A stretch of DNA of 64,000 nt from Clostridia bacterium (GTDB lineage: Bacteria; Bacillota; Clostridia; Christensenellales; Aristaeellaceae): positions 120,672-184,671 of the forward strand of contig JAFSOC010000015.1 in the NCBI GenBank assembly GCA_017447185.1, written 5' to 3'. The position numbers and the translations under genes are program-made. The notes under the pieces were generated by a model, which was not told where the DNA came from, made no database searches, and saw only the letters and a program-made list of their open reading frames with translations. Numbering within the stretch: the first letter of the stretch is position 1; every line of letters begins with the position of its first letter. Positions 44,258-52,982 of the stretch are shown here, piece after piece.

Positions 44258-44854
44258 ATGAGACATACCAGGCGATGGAAGATCCTGTTTCTCGCACTTG
44301 TATTTCTGTGTACAGGCACAGCCGCCGCAGCCGGCTCCGTTCAGACAGAGCTGAAAGAAGCGGAATGGACATGGGATGAATCCAGCATCGCTTCGTTTAC
44401 CGGCAGCGTATCCTACGCAGAGCTTCCCTGCGAAAAACTGCTGCTCCGACTTTCATTCAAAACGGATCCCGAGTCGACGAACCGGGGAGACGTGGTGTTT
44501 CACACCGTCAACGGAAAGAAATTGACGATCCGGAAGCAGCAGCCGGAATACGTGTTTATGCCGGAAGACCTGAAAAGTTTTGATTTTACCGCGAACTGGA
44601 AGACACCTGAGAATGTGTTTTTCACCAGGGTGGAGATTACATTCCAGGTCTGTACGGAAGACGGAGAAACTGTGCTCGGGGAGAGCAAACTCCTGATGCA
44701 GCGGGATGCATCCGAACTGGCCAATAAGGAAGACGGAAAATTCCGGCTTCGGATTGATTTCTCGAAATGGACTTTTTGGGTTGCTGTTGCTGCCGGGATG
44801 ATCTGGCTGCTGGCCATCGTGAGAATCCTGCTGAATCATAAAAGAATGAAATAA
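44258..44854 (+). CDS. Uncharacterised secreted, C-terminally anchored protein
   Basis: I do not recognise this 198-residue protein. It has a signal peptide (basic start, hydrophobic core, cleavage near AAA-AG around residue 25), a beta-rich domain of about 140 residues with two cysteines (CEK and QVCTE), and a C-terminal transmembrane helix (about 171-190) followed by a basic tail. The topology is therefore extracellular domain with a membrane anchor. AGGAGG precedes the ATG. It ends 13 bases before cysS, with which it is probably co-transcribed. Confidence 0.65.
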   Translation: MRHTRRWKILFLALVFLCTGTAAAAGSVQTELKEAEWTWDESSIASFTGSVSYAELPCEKLLLRLSFKTDPESTNRGDVVFHTVNGKKLTIRKQQPEYVFMPEDLKSFDFTANWKTPENVFFTRVEITFQVCTEDGETVLGESKLLMQRDASELANKEDGKFRLRIDFSKWTFWVAVAAGMIWLLAIVRILLNHKRMK

Positions 44855-44867
44855 AGAAGGTGTCTGT

Positions 44868-46274
44868 ATGCAGATTTACAACAGTTTGTCGAGAAAGAAA
44901 GAAGAATTCAAACCCATCCATGAAGGACAGGTCGGGATTTACGCCTGCGGGCCTACCGTATACAATTATTTCCACATCGGTAACGCGCGTCCGTTCATTA
45001 CCTTTGACGTGCTGCGCCGGCAGCTGGAGCGGGAAGGATACAAGGTTACCTTTGTACAGAACTTCACCGACATTGATGATAAAATGATCCGCCGTGCCAA
45101 TGAAGAAGGCATAACGGTAAAGGAACTGGCAGAACGTTTTATTGCCGAATACTATAAAGATGCCGGCGCACTGGGAATCCGTCCCGCCACCGTTCATCCG
45201 AAAGCTACGGACCATATCACGGAAATCATCGATCTTGTAACAAGACTTATTGAGAACGGCCACGCTTATGCTACGCCCTCCGGTGACGTGTATTACCGCG
45301 TATCCGCGTTTCCCGGATACGGAAAATTGTCCGGGCAGCGGATGGAAGACCGGGAAGCAGGCGCCAGTGATCGGCTGGACGTGGAAACGGAGAAAGAGGC
45401 ACCGGAGGACTTTACCCTTTGGAAGGCCCAAAAGCCCGGAGAACCGGCCTGGGACAGCCCGTGGGGAAAAGGACGGCCGGGCTGGCATATTGAATGCTCT
45501 GCAATGAGCATGAAATATCTCGGTGAAACATTCGATATTCACTGCGGCGGAAAGGACCTGCTGTTCCCGCATCATGAGAATGAAATTGCCCAGAGTGAGG
45601 GGGCAACAGGGCTGCCTTATGTCCATTACTGGATGCACAACGGCTTTATCAACGTTGACAACCAGAAGATGAGCAAGAGCCTGAATAACTTTTTTACCGT
45701 ACGCGATATTTCAAAGGAATATGATCTGGAAGCGGTGCGCCTTTTCATGCTGAGTTCCCACTATCGCAGCCCGATAAATTTCAGCCGGGATCTGATTGAG
45801 GCAGCGAACGCCAGCCTGAACCGGCTGTATACCGCCCGCGACCACCTGCGCTTTTGCGCGGAACACGGGGAGGACCGGCCGGAAAACGAGGACGAGAAAA
45901 CTTTCGCAGAGCGCCTCAAGGGCTATGAAAAACGCTTTGATGATGCGATGGATGACGACCTGAACACTGCTGATGCGCTTGGAGCTGTCTTTGAACTGGT
46001 GAAGGACGCAAACATTACCGTAAACGAGAAAACATCGAGGACGTCTGCACAGAAAGCCCTGGACAGCCTGATGGCGGTCTGCAGCGTGCTCGGCATCCTG
46101 ACGAAGGAAAGCGAAGAAATCCCGGCCGAAATTTCTGCAATGGCTAAGGAACGGGAAGAGGCCCGGAAGAATAAGGACTGGAAGAAAAGCGACGAGCTTC
46201 GGGACGCGCTGAAAGAGGCTGGCTACGTTGTGGAAGACACAAAGAACGGCCAGAAGATCCGGAAAAATGTCTGA
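44868..46274 (+). CDS. cysS: Cysteinyl-tRNA synthetase CysS
   Basis: The product (468 residues) is a class I aminoacyl-tRNA synthetase. It has HIGN (36-39), the Bacillota form of HIGH, the zinc-site region CGPTVYNYF, GWHIECSAM, HHENEIAQSE and KMSKS (267-271). Length is normal. No T-box leader is possible because only 13 bases separate it from the upstream gene, so regulation must come from further upstream. The next gene overlaps its stop by 8 bases. Confidence 0.97.
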   Translation: MQIYNSLSRKKEEFKPIHEGQVGIYACGPTVYNYFHIGNARPFITFDVLRRQLEREGYKVTFVQNFTDIDDKMIRRANEEGITVKELAERFIAEYYKDAGALGIRPATVHPKATDHITEIIDLVTRLIENGHAYATPSGDVYYRVSAFPGYGKLSGQRMEDREAGASDRLDVETEKEAPEDFTLWKAQKPGEPAWDSPWGKGRPGWHIECSAMSMKYLGETFDIHCGGKDLLFPHHENEIAQSEGATGLPYVHYWMHNGFINVDNQKMSKSLNNFFTVRDISKEYDLEAVRLFMLSSHYRSPINFSRDLIEAANASLNRLYTARDHLRFCAEHGEDRPENEDEKTFAERLKGYEKRFDDAMDDDLNTADALGAVFELVKDANITVNEKTSRTSAQKALDSLMAVCSVLGILTKESEEIPAEISAMAKEREEARKNKDWKKSDELRDALKEAGYVVEDTKNGQKIRKNV

Positions 46275-46638
46275 CAAAATGAAAAAGAGGATCGGATTGT
46301 TCCTGCTTCCGGCAGCAATCCTGATCCTGCTGGCCGGAATGCTCCCGCTGCATGCGCCTTCCGGCGCAAAGTATACCGGGACGGCACAGGAGCCTGTACG
46401 TGCGGATCCGCTGCCGCTGCTTTCCGAACAGGATGGGTTCAACACCGGAAACGCGGAAACACTTTCCGGATATCCCGGTATCGGGGAAGCGACAGCAGCC
46501 GCCATCCTGGCGGAGCGAAGGGAGAACGGAAGATTCTGGTTTCCCGAAGATATCCTGGCTGTGAAAGGGATCGGCGAAAAGAAGCTTGAACAGATCCGTC
46601 CGCTGATGATTACCGGAACAGGAGAAAGAGAGGAATAA
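46267..46638 (+). CDS. ComEA-like helix-hairpin-helix protein, membrane anchored
   Basis: The product (123 residues) has a short basic start, one transmembrane helix (about 8-26), a 35-residue extracellular linker and a ComEA-type double helix-hairpin-helix domain (TLSGYPGIGEATAAAILAERR, ILAVKGIGEKKLEQI). ComEA binds incoming DNA during natural transformation; this version lacks the SLBB domain found in longer homologues. No ComEC or ComEB gene is nearby. Start is at the ATG overlapping the cysS stop; an ATG four codons later is also possible. Confidence 0.8.
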   Translation: MSDKMKKRIGLFLLPAAILILLAGMLPLHAPSGAKYTGTAQEPVRADPLPLLSEQDGFNTGNAETLSGYPGIGEATAAAILAERRENGRFWFPEDILAVKGIGEKKLEQIRPLMITGTGEREE

Positions 46639-46639
46639 C

Positions 46640-48289
46640 ATGCCTTATCGTGCTTTGTACAGACAATGGCGTCCAAAGGATTTCTCTCATGTTGTCGGTC
46701 AGCATGCCGTAATTGATACGCTGCGAAACCAGGTCGTGAACGATCGGATTGCCCATGCGTATCTTTTCTGCGGGTCCAGGGGCACCGGCAAGACTTCCAC
46801 GGCGAAGATTCTTGCACGGGCCATTAACTGTGAGCATCCGAAAAACGGCGATCCCTGCGGAGAATGTCCGAACTGTATCCGGATGGAAAACGATGAAAGC
46901 CTGGATGTGATCGAGATCGACGCGGCCAGCAACAACGGCGTTGATGAGATGCGTGACCTGCGCGATACCGTCAAATATCCGCCGCAGTTCGGCCGGTATA
47001 AGGTGTACATCATCGACGAAGTACACATGCTTTCCACATCTGCTTTCAACGCACTGCTGAAGACCCTGGAAGAACCGCCGGCACACATTGTATTCATCCT
47101 GGCCACCACGGAACCGCAGAAGCTTCCGGAAACGATTCTGAGCCGCTGCCAGCGATTTGACTTTGGACGGCTGTCTGTATCTGAGATACAGTCACGGCTC
47201 CACGAAGCGGCAGAAGGCTGCGGGGCGAATGTGAGCAACGGAGCCCTGATGGTTATCGCACGGGCTGCGGAAGGCGGTATGCGTGACGCGCTGAGCCTGC
47301 TGGATATGTGCCTCGGATACGGGAACGACATCAATGAACAGATGGTTCGGCAGATCCTCGGTACCTGTGACCGCTCTTTCCTTTTCAGCTTTGCAGAACG
47401 GATGGCAGAAGCTGATTCCGGTGCTCTGTTCATGATGATCGACCAGCTGATGCGGGATGGAAAAGATCCGGCTGTATTCCTGAAGGATATCAGTTTTCAT
47501 ATCCGGACGCTGATCCTGGCGAAATGCTGCCCGGAGGAAATCAGCGCTATCCTGGACCTGACAGAGGAAGACGCCGGTGAATTCCGGCGGCAGGCAGACA
47601 CGTTCACTGTAACGCGGCTGATGAAAATCCTGGATCTGTTCATGAATGCTGAAAACGAGATGCGGTATTCTTCTTCCGCACGTCTCTGCCTGGAAAATGT
47701 TTGTCTGAAGTGCTGTATACGGACGCAGGAAGCGGATCCACAGGCGCTGAATGACCGGATTGAAACGCTGGAGAAGAAAATCGAAGAGCTGACGCGAAGA
47801 CTGGAAAACGGGGAGATCAAAATCACGTCGTTCGCTGTGCCGCGGGAAGGCACAAAGGAAACAGCTGCCGCCGAACGCAAAAAAACGTCAGCACCATCAA
47901 AGCCGGCTGCACCCGAAAAAACTGCCGGATCCGGGGAATTCGCTAAAGCATGGACAGAGGTGATGAACCGGCTGGCCAGCGAGGCACCAGCCATCTGGAG
48001 CCTGCTGACGCAGGGGACCGCAACCATGGCGGATGCCGGAACCAACACGATTCGCTGGATGCCCGGAAAAGCTGACGGATCCGCATTCTTCACCAGCACG
48101 CTGAACAAAGAGGAGAAGAAAGGGAAAGTACTCCAGATTCTGAAGGAAATCACCGGAAACGACTATAACCTTACGGCGGTGGACTTTGCAGAGAATACCG
48201 CATCAGCGAAGAACAGCGAAGAAGAATATATCAACAGTCTCTACAGTACGTTCGGAAAAGAACCAGTTGACATTGTGGAACAGCTGTAA
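46640..48289 (+). CDS. dnaX: DNA polymerase III subunit gamma/tau DnaX
   Basis: The product (549 residues) is the clamp-loader ATPase. It has Walker A GSRGTGKT (45-52), a zinc module (CEHPKNGDPCGECPNC), the DEVHMLSTSAFNALLKTLEEPP block and the sensor region LSRCQRFDF. The tau-type C-terminal part after about residue 365 is charged and less conserved. The start is one base after the preceding stop, with AGAGAGGA upstream. The ybaB-recR genes that often follow dnaX are absent. Confidence 0.96.
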   Translation: MPYRALYRQWRPKDFSHVVGQHAVIDTLRNQVVNDRIAHAYLFCGSRGTGKTSTAKILARAINCEHPKNGDPCGECPNCIRMENDESLDVIEIDAASNNGVDEMRDLRDTVKYPPQFGRYKVYIIDEVHMLSTSAFNALLKTLEEPPAHIVFILATTEPQKLPETILSRCQRFDFGRLSVSEIQSRLHEAAEGCGANVSNGALMVIARAAEGGMRDALSLLDMCLGYGNDINEQMVRQILGTCDRSFLFSFAERMAEADSGALFMMIDQLMRDGKDPAVFLKDISFHIRTLILAKCCPEEISAILDLTEEDAGEFRRQADTFTVTRLMKILDLFMNAENEMRYSSSARLCLENVCLKCCIRTQEADPQALNDRIETLEKKIEELTRRLENGEIKITSFAVPREGTKETAAAERKKTSAPSKPAAPEKTAGSGEFAKAWTEVMNRLASEAPAIWSLLTQGTATMADAGTNTIRWMPGKADGSAFFTSTLNKEEKKGKVLQILKEITGNDYNLTAVDFAENTASAKNSEEEYINSLYSTFGKEPVDIVEQL

Positions 48290-48292
48290 AAG

Positions 48293-48319
48293 AAAAAGCA
48301 GGCAAAACGCCTGCTTTTT
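48293..48319. terminator. Bidirectional terminator between dnaX and yajC
   Basis: Symmetrical hairpin: AAAAAGCAGGC, 5-base loop, GCCTGCTTTTT. It provides a T-run on both strands for the converging genes. Confidence 0.9.
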
Positions 48320-48332
48320 GACTGGAACCGGA

Positions 48333-48731
48333 TCAGTTCAGTTCCTGTGCGTCGTTTTCAATCTGGACTTCCTCAACGCTGCGGATGGCCCAACGGGCAA
48401 CCACCATTGCGGTATTATCGCGGCCGACGGACAGCTTGACGGTATCGTCCTGCACACCGGTGATGGTGCCGTAAATACCGCCGATGGTGCAGATGCGGTC
48501 ACCGGCCTTCAGATTGTTGAGCATTTCCTTAACCTGTTTGTCTTTTTTCCGCTGCGGCCGGATCATCATGAACCAGAAGATCACGAAAACCAGCACCAGC
48601 GGGCCAAAGGTGAACAACAGAGAAACGACAGGGCTGACCTCCTGGGCAGCAGCGGTGGCAGCAGCGGTAGGAGCCGCGGCAGCAGCGCCTTCAGCAACGG
48701 CTGATCCCAGACCAAGAATACTCTCTAACAT
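48333..48731 (-). CDS. yajC: Preprotein translocase auxiliary subunit YajC
   Basis: The product (132 residues) has the YajC pattern: one transmembrane helix (VVSLLFTFGPLVLVFVIFW) followed by MIRPQRKKDKQVKEML and the small domain LKAGDRICTIGGIYGTI. YajC associates with SecDF-YidC. The N-terminus is unusually Ala rich (about 20 residues before the helix). The start at 48731 has AAGGAG 8 bases upstream; an ATG eight codons earlier is less likely. It is a single-gene unit, with no secD, secF or tgt beside it. Confidence 0.92.
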   Translation of the reverse strand: MLESILGLGSAVAEGAAAAAPTAAATAAAQEVSPVVSLLFTFGPLVLVFVIFWFMMIRPQRKKDKQVKEMLNNLKAGDRICTIGGIYGTITGVQDDTVKLSVGRDNTAMVVARWAIRSVEEVQIENDAQELN

Positions 48732-48761
48732 GGAGTGCGCTCCTTTCAAAATCATAGAGGA

Positions 48762-48790
48762 ATTATAGCAAAAGAAAGGCCCTCACACAA
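48762..48790 (-). promoter_or_regulatory. Promoter for yajC
   Basis: Minus strand: TTGTGT, 17 bases, TATAAT with a TGn extended -10 (TGCTATAAT), ending 30 bases before the yajC start. Confidence 0.85.
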
Positions 48791-48822
48791 GAGTGTATGC
48801 TGAATAAGTACAAAACAGTACA

Positions 48823-49191
48823 TTAAAGATGGGTGGCTGCAACACTGCGGGTAGCGATAATATCCGCACCGGTACCCAGTACGTCTGGAACGATGACATC
48901 CCCGGCGGAGACAGGAGCAGTAACGGAAACATCGCCAAGTACCTGCATGATCGCGGCAATTTTCTCTTTCGGAACAGGGCCGGATGTTTTGACAGACAGC
49001 GGAAGATTGCTTCCGGAAACAGGAATCACAGCAGTAATCACACGCAAAGGTTCCGTACATTCCTGCTTCGCATAGACAGCACCACGCGGACAGGTATTGC
49101 CGGTAACAGAAACAAAACTTCCATCCGCAGCGAGAGAAACTGTCATACGGCAGCCGACTGGACAATTGATACAAGTAATTACTTTATCCAT
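48823..49191 (-). CDS. DUF1667 cysteine-rich protein of the glycerol-3-phosphate dehydrogenase-like operon
   Basis: The product (122 residues) matches DUF1667: CINCPVGC near the N-terminus, then GNTCPRG and KQECTEPLR, giving at least five conserved cysteines likely to bind an iron-sulfur cluster or metal. It is the third gene of the FAD-oxidoreductase operon, starting inside the stop region of the second gene (8-base overlap). The same trio occurs in clostridial glycerol loci, where this protein may be the electron-carrying subunit, analogous to GlpC; that role is inferred. Confidence 0.88.
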   Translation of the reverse strand: MDKVITCINCPVGCRMTVSLAADGSFVSVTGNTCPRGAVYAKQECTEPLRVITAVIPVSGSNLPLSVKTSGPVPKEKIAAIMQVLGDVSVTAPVSAGDVIVPDVLGTGADIIATRSVAATHL

Positions 49192-50455
49192 TGTTTTTTT
49201 CACCTTCAATTCTGACTGTGATGGTATCACCGGACAATGTGCTGAAAACTTCTTTTTTGAGGGTCAGGACTGCCATCTCGCCCGGCGTGTATATCATGGC
49301 TTTTTTCCGGAGTATTTCCTGCCCGCCGCACTCCACAACGGCGGCTGCGTTCCGGAAGACATCAGACGGACGGAACATAAGCTGTACATCCTCCTGCGGC
49401 GCGGCAGAGATGCGCTGCGGTACCGTGCCACGCACACCTGTACCGTCGCAGACGGCAAACCGCGCTTCTGCATGGGAGGGATTGCGAATGAATGCAGCTG
49501 CAGCCTTACCGGCTTTGAAGGATTCATTGGAAACATGATCGACCAGGTCATGTACATGAAGCACATTGCCGCAGGAGAAAATCCCGGGAACGGATGTTTC
49601 CAGGTTGTCGGAAACGACAGGTCCGGATGTCAGGGGAGATATTTCAACGCCGGCGCCCTGGGATAGTTCGTTTTCAGGGATCAGACCGCAGGAAAGAAGC
49701 AGCGTATCGCAGTCGAAATGAATTTCTGTTCCCGGAATCGGGATGCGTTTTTTATCCACCTGCGCAATCGTGATGCCGTCAAGACGTTCACGGCCATGAA
49801 TCTCCGTGACTGTATGCTGCAGGTAAAGCGGAATTCCGTAATCTTCCAGGCACTGGACGATATTGCGGTTCAGGCCAGAGGAATAAGGCATGATTTCAAC
49901 GCAGGCGAGGACTTTTGCGCCTTGCAGCGTCATCCTGCGGGCCATGATCAGGCCAATATCGCCTGAACCAAGAATTACAACCCTTTTTCCGGGCATAAAG
50001 CCTTCCAGATTTACAAAGCGCTGTGCGGTACCGGCAGAATAGATTCCGGCGCAGCGGGTGCCGGGTGTACACAGGGCACCGCGGGGACGTTCCCGGCAGC
50101 CCATGGCGAGAATGACGGCGCCGGCCTGGATGCGGCGGAAACCTTTGGAGGCGGATACGCACGTAATGACACGCTGATCGGAAACAGACAGAACGGTGGT
50201 GCCGCATTCAACAGGAATATTCAGTTCCCGGATACGGTCGATATCCCGCTGCGCATATTCCGGGCCTGTCAGCTCTTCGTGAAAACGATGCAGGCCGAAT
50301 CCGTTATGAATACACTGACGAAGAATGCCGCCGGGCTCCTGCTCGCGTTCGAGGATCAGGATGGATTCAATTCCTTCCTCCCGGGCAGAAATGGCAGCTG
50401 CCAGGCCAGCCGGTCCGGCACCGACGATCAGGAGATCAACATACTGTTTATTCAT
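49184..50455 (-). CDS. FAD/NAD(P)-dependent oxidoreductase, second subunit of the glycerol-3-phosphate dehydrogenase-like operon
   Basis: The product (423 residues) is a two-dinucleotide-domain flavoprotein. The FAD loop is VGAGPAGLAAAISARE near the N-terminus and a second loop, ILGSGDIGLIMARRM, binds NAD(P). RQCIHNGFGLHRF is a family-typical segment. It overlaps the first gene by 8 bases and the DUF1667 gene by 8 bases. In clostridial glp loci this protein accompanies the GlpA-like subunit and probably passes electrons between it and a pyridine nucleotide. Confidence 0.9.
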   Translation of the reverse strand: MNKQYVDLLIVGAGPAGLAAAISAREEGIESILILEREQEPGGILRQCIHNGFGLHRFHEELTGPEYAQRDIDRIRELNIPVECGTTVLSVSDQRVITCVSASKGFRRIQAGAVILAMGCRERPRGALCTPGTRCAGIYSAGTAQRFVNLEGFMPGKRVVILGSGDIGLIMARRMTLQGAKVLACVEIMPYSSGLNRNIVQCLEDYGIPLYLQHTVTEIHGRERLDGITIAQVDKKRIPIPGTEIHFDCDTLLLSCGLIPENELSQGAGVEISPLTSGPVVSDNLETSVPGIFSCGNVLHVHDLVDHVSNESFKAGKAAAAFIRNPSHAEARFAVCDGTGVRGTVPQRISAAPQEDVQLMFRPSDVFRNAAAVVECGGQEILRKKAMIYTPGEMAVLTLKKEVFSTLSGDTITVRIEGEKNNG

Positions 50456-51914
50456 TTACGGAGCCTCCCTTCAGGAAAGATGCAAGCGTACCGGACAGCA
50501 GATAACTGTCCCCGCCATCTTTCGTAATCTGAGCAAGCGGGATTCCTGTTTCCTCGGAAATAATCTGTGCGACGCGGGGCGAACAGAAACCGCCCTGGCA
50601 CCGTCCCATGCCGGCTCTTGTCCTCCGTTTCACTCCGTCAATGGTCTTCGCGCCGACAGGACGGCGGATTGCTTGACGGACTTCCGCTTCCGTGACACAT
50701 TCACAGCGGCAGACAATATTGCCGTATTCTGGATTGCTTTCCACGGCCGCATTTCGCTGTTCATCCGTCATTTCATGGAAAGGAACGGGACGGCGGGGCA
50801 GGGAAACAACTGCGTTTTTTCTCTTCAGGGACATGGATGCGGCAATCATTTCGGAGAGCTCCAGGCCAACAGCGGGCGCAGAGGAAAGGCCAGGGCTTTC
50901 GATACCGATTGCTTCAAAAGCATTGGCGGCACCTGAAACCGGGCCAACAAGAAAATCATCAGTCGACAGATGGGCACGGATGCCACTGAAGTTTGTGATG
51001 TTAGTACGGATGGATGCACCCGGCCATGTACGGCGTGCTTTTTCAAGAACATCAGAGAGGCCTTCAGAGGTTGTGGCAGTATCCAGGGGATCAGGAATAT
51101 CCTCCGCGTTGGGACCCAGCAGGAGATTGCCGTGAACCGTCGGGGAGACCAGGACACCCTTGCCCATAACCGACGGGCACTGGAAGATGGTGCGCGAGAA
51201 AGGAAGAACCGGCGCACGGTCAAGAAGATAATACTGCCCCCTCCGATGGGTCATATGCAGCGGAAAATCGGAAATCAGGTTATGAAGATCAGCGCCGGAG
51301 GAACCGGCACAGTTTACAAATACTTTACAGGAAACAGATTCACCCTTTCCGGTCCGGGCAAGCCAGCCTTCTCCCGTTTTTTCAACAGCTGTGACAGTCT
51401 GGCCTAAAAGGAAGGAAACGCCATTCAGGGCCGCTTCATCTGCGAGGGCAAAAGCCAGCTCATACGGGCTGACGATCGCACTTTCCGGTACATCGAGAGC
51501 ACCGGCGATATCCGGATTCAGGGAAGGCTCAAGGCGAAGTGCCTCATCCCGTGAAAGGATGCGGAGACCTTTGACACCGTTGCTTTCACCTCTTTGAAGC
51601 AGCACGTACAGGGTATCCAGATCCTTCGCGTCAAACCCGATGACGAAAGCACCGCATTTCCGGTACGGTACGGAAAGCGATTCACAGAGGGAAGAGAAAA
51701 GCGCGGCGCCTCGAACATTGTAGTGTGCCTTCAGTGATCCCGGAACCGCGTCATAACCTGCGTGGACAATTCCGCTATTGGCTTTTGTGGCGCCTTCAGC
51801 AATGTCTGAGCCGCGGTCCAACACCAGGATGCGGGCATCATAACGGCTCAGTTCCCTGGCGAGAGCCGTGCCGGTAATTCCTGAACCGACGATCAGAATA
51901 TCTGTATCAAACAT
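50448..51914 (-). CDS. GlpA-like FAD-dependent glycerol-3-phosphate dehydrogenase with BFD-type [2Fe-2S] domain
   Basis: The product (488 residues) begins with the FAD loop VGSGITGTALARELSR and a DAO-type oxidoreductase fold (GATKANSGIVHAGYD). The C-terminal domain resembles bacterioferritin-associated ferredoxin: cysteines 402/404/406 in VCRCECV and 439/444 in RCQGGFC bind [2Fe-2S]. Its likely reaction is oxidation of glycerol-3-phosphate to dihydroxyacetone phosphate, but related DAO enzymes act on 2-hydroxyglutarate, so the substrate is provisional. GGAGG lies 10 bases before the ATG. No glycerol kinase, facilitator or GlpP antiterminator is adjacent. Confidence 0.88.
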   Translation of the reverse strand: MFDTDILIVGSGITGTALARELSRYDARILVLDRGSDIAEGATKANSGIVHAGYDAVPGSLKAHYNVRGAALFSSLCESLSVPYRKCGAFVIGFDAKDLDTLYVLLQRGESNGVKGLRILSRDEALRLEPSLNPDIAGALDVPESAIVSPYELAFALADEAALNGVSFLLGQTVTAVEKTGEGWLARTGKGESVSCKVFVNCAGSSGADLHNLISDFPLHMTHRRGQYYLLDRAPVLPFSRTIFQCPSVMGKGVLVSPTVHGNLLLGPNAEDIPDPLDTATTSEGLSDVLEKARRTWPGASIRTNITNFSGIRAHLSTDDFLVGPVSGAANAFEAIGIESPGLSSAPAVGLELSEMIAASMSLKRKNAVVSLPRRPVPFHEMTDEQRNAAVESNPEYGNIVCRCECVTEAEVRQAIRRPVGAKTIDGVKRRTRAGMGRCQGGFCSPRVAQIISEETGIPLAQITKDGGDSYLLSGTLASFLKGGSVNE

Positions 51915-51943
51915 TATGCAATTACCTCCGATCTATATATAGA

Positions 51944-51972
51944 AATATACCATAATCTGGGCGCAACTGCAA
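51944..51972 (-). promoter_or_regulatory. Promoter for the glycerol-3-phosphate dehydrogenase-like operon
   Basis: Minus strand: TTGCAG, 17 bases, TATATT with TGn extended -10. A perfect 10-bp palindrome CTATATATAG covers the expected transcription start (51933-51942) and could be an operator. Confidence 0.75.
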
Positions 51973-51992
51973 TGAGCAGGAGGATCGCGGTG

Positions 51993-52021
51993 TTGCGAAT
52001 GAAAAAGAGGAATGGTATAAT
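51993..52021 (+). promoter_or_regulatory. Promoter for the PfkB kinase gene
   Basis: TTGCGA, 17 bases, TATAAT with TGn extended -10 (TGGTATAAT). Divergent from the glp-like promoter, 20 bases apart. Confidence 0.85.
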
Positions 52022-52053
52022 CTTAAGGATAATGGATATGGAGGTTGAGATAA

Positions 52054-52980
52054 ATGATTACCACAATCTGCATGAATCCCAGCTTTGACAGGACTGTTGA
52101 AATCGATACACTGCAGATTGGTCAGGTGAACCGGATCGGAAACGCACGGATTGATCTCGGTGGAAAAGGGATCAATGTTGCGGTTGTGGCTGAACGCCTC
52201 GGACTGGATGTACAGTGCCTTGGCCTGATGGGCAAGGACGGTTCTGAAGAGCTGACATCCCTGATTGAGAAAGAGAACCTGAAGCATTCTTTTCAGGTTA
52301 TTCCGGGTCACGTGCGGACAAATACGAAAATTGTCAGCAAATGCGGACAGGGCGTTACTGAACTGAATGAGCCCGGTCCTGTTGTGGATCAGGCCGCACT
52401 GGAAAGCTTCTTTCGGATGGCTCGCGAAAAAACGGCAGACAGCGATATGGTTGTGTTGACCGGAAGTCTGCCGCCCGGATGCCCGGAGGGGACATACAGA
52501 GACCTCCTGAAAATCCTGGAAGGAAAGAAATGTATCCTGGATACAGAGGGGAAGGAACTGGAGCTTGCAGCGAAAGGTGCCTGTCCCTATCTGATCAAGC
52601 CGAACCTGAAGGAAATGGAAGCAACGCTCGGCATGGAACTGCGTACGATGCGGACGATCCGTGACGCTGCGCTGATTTTTATCCGGCTGGGTGTCGAGCA
52701 TGCCGTGGTCTCCATGGGCGAGATGGGTGCGATGTATGTTTCAGCGGAGAAAACGCTGTTCGCGCCTGCGCTCCGCGTGGAAACGAAGTCTACCGTCGGT
52801 GCCGGGGATGCCATGATCGGCGGAATGCTGCTCGGGTATGAAAAGGAAAAGAATATGGCAAAGGCTTTCCGCTATGGAATTGCCGCCGGAGCGGCCAGCG
52901 TGATGACAGAAGGCACGCAGCTGATCGTAAGGGAAGATTTTGAACGGCTCCTTGAGATGGTCAAAATCCAGGAAGTATAA
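52054..52980 (+). CDS. PfkB-family sugar kinase (1-phosphofructokinase/tagatose-6-phosphate kinase type)
   Basis: The product (308 residues) belongs to the hexose-phosphate branch of PfkB: NPSFDRTVEIDTLQIGQVNRI, GGKGINVAVVAERLG, LTGSLPPGCPEG and the anion hole with catalytic Asp252 in STVGAGDAMIGG. It most resembles fructose-1-phosphate or tagatose-6-phosphate kinases. No PTS gene or sugar regulator is beside it, so the substrate is open. GGAGG lies 11 bases before the ATG. It is followed after 2 bases by a GNAT gene. Confidence 0.87.
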   Translation: MITTICMNPSFDRTVEIDTLQIGQVNRIGNARIDLGGKGINVAVVAERLGLDVQCLGLMGKDGSEELTSLIEKENLKHSFQVIPGHVRTNTKIVSKCGQGVTELNEPGPVVDQAALESFFRMAREKTADSDMVVLTGSLPPGCPEGTYRDLLKILEGKKCILDTEGKELELAAKGACPYLIKPNLKEMEATLGMELRTMRTIRDAALIFIRLGVEHAVVSMGEMGAMYVSAEKTLFAPALRVETKSTVGAGDAMIGGMLLGYEKEKNMAKAFRYGIAAGAASVMTEGTQLIVREDFERLLEMVKIQEV

Positions 52981-52982
52981 AT

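Noticed and set aside
44855-44867. T-box riboswitch before cysS
   Set aside because: Only 13 bases separate cysS from the preceding gene, far too short for a T-box leader.
48791-48822. Terminator after the DUF1667 gene from the repeat GTAC-6-GTAC
   Set aside because: The arms are only 4 bp, self-complementary, and no T-run follows.
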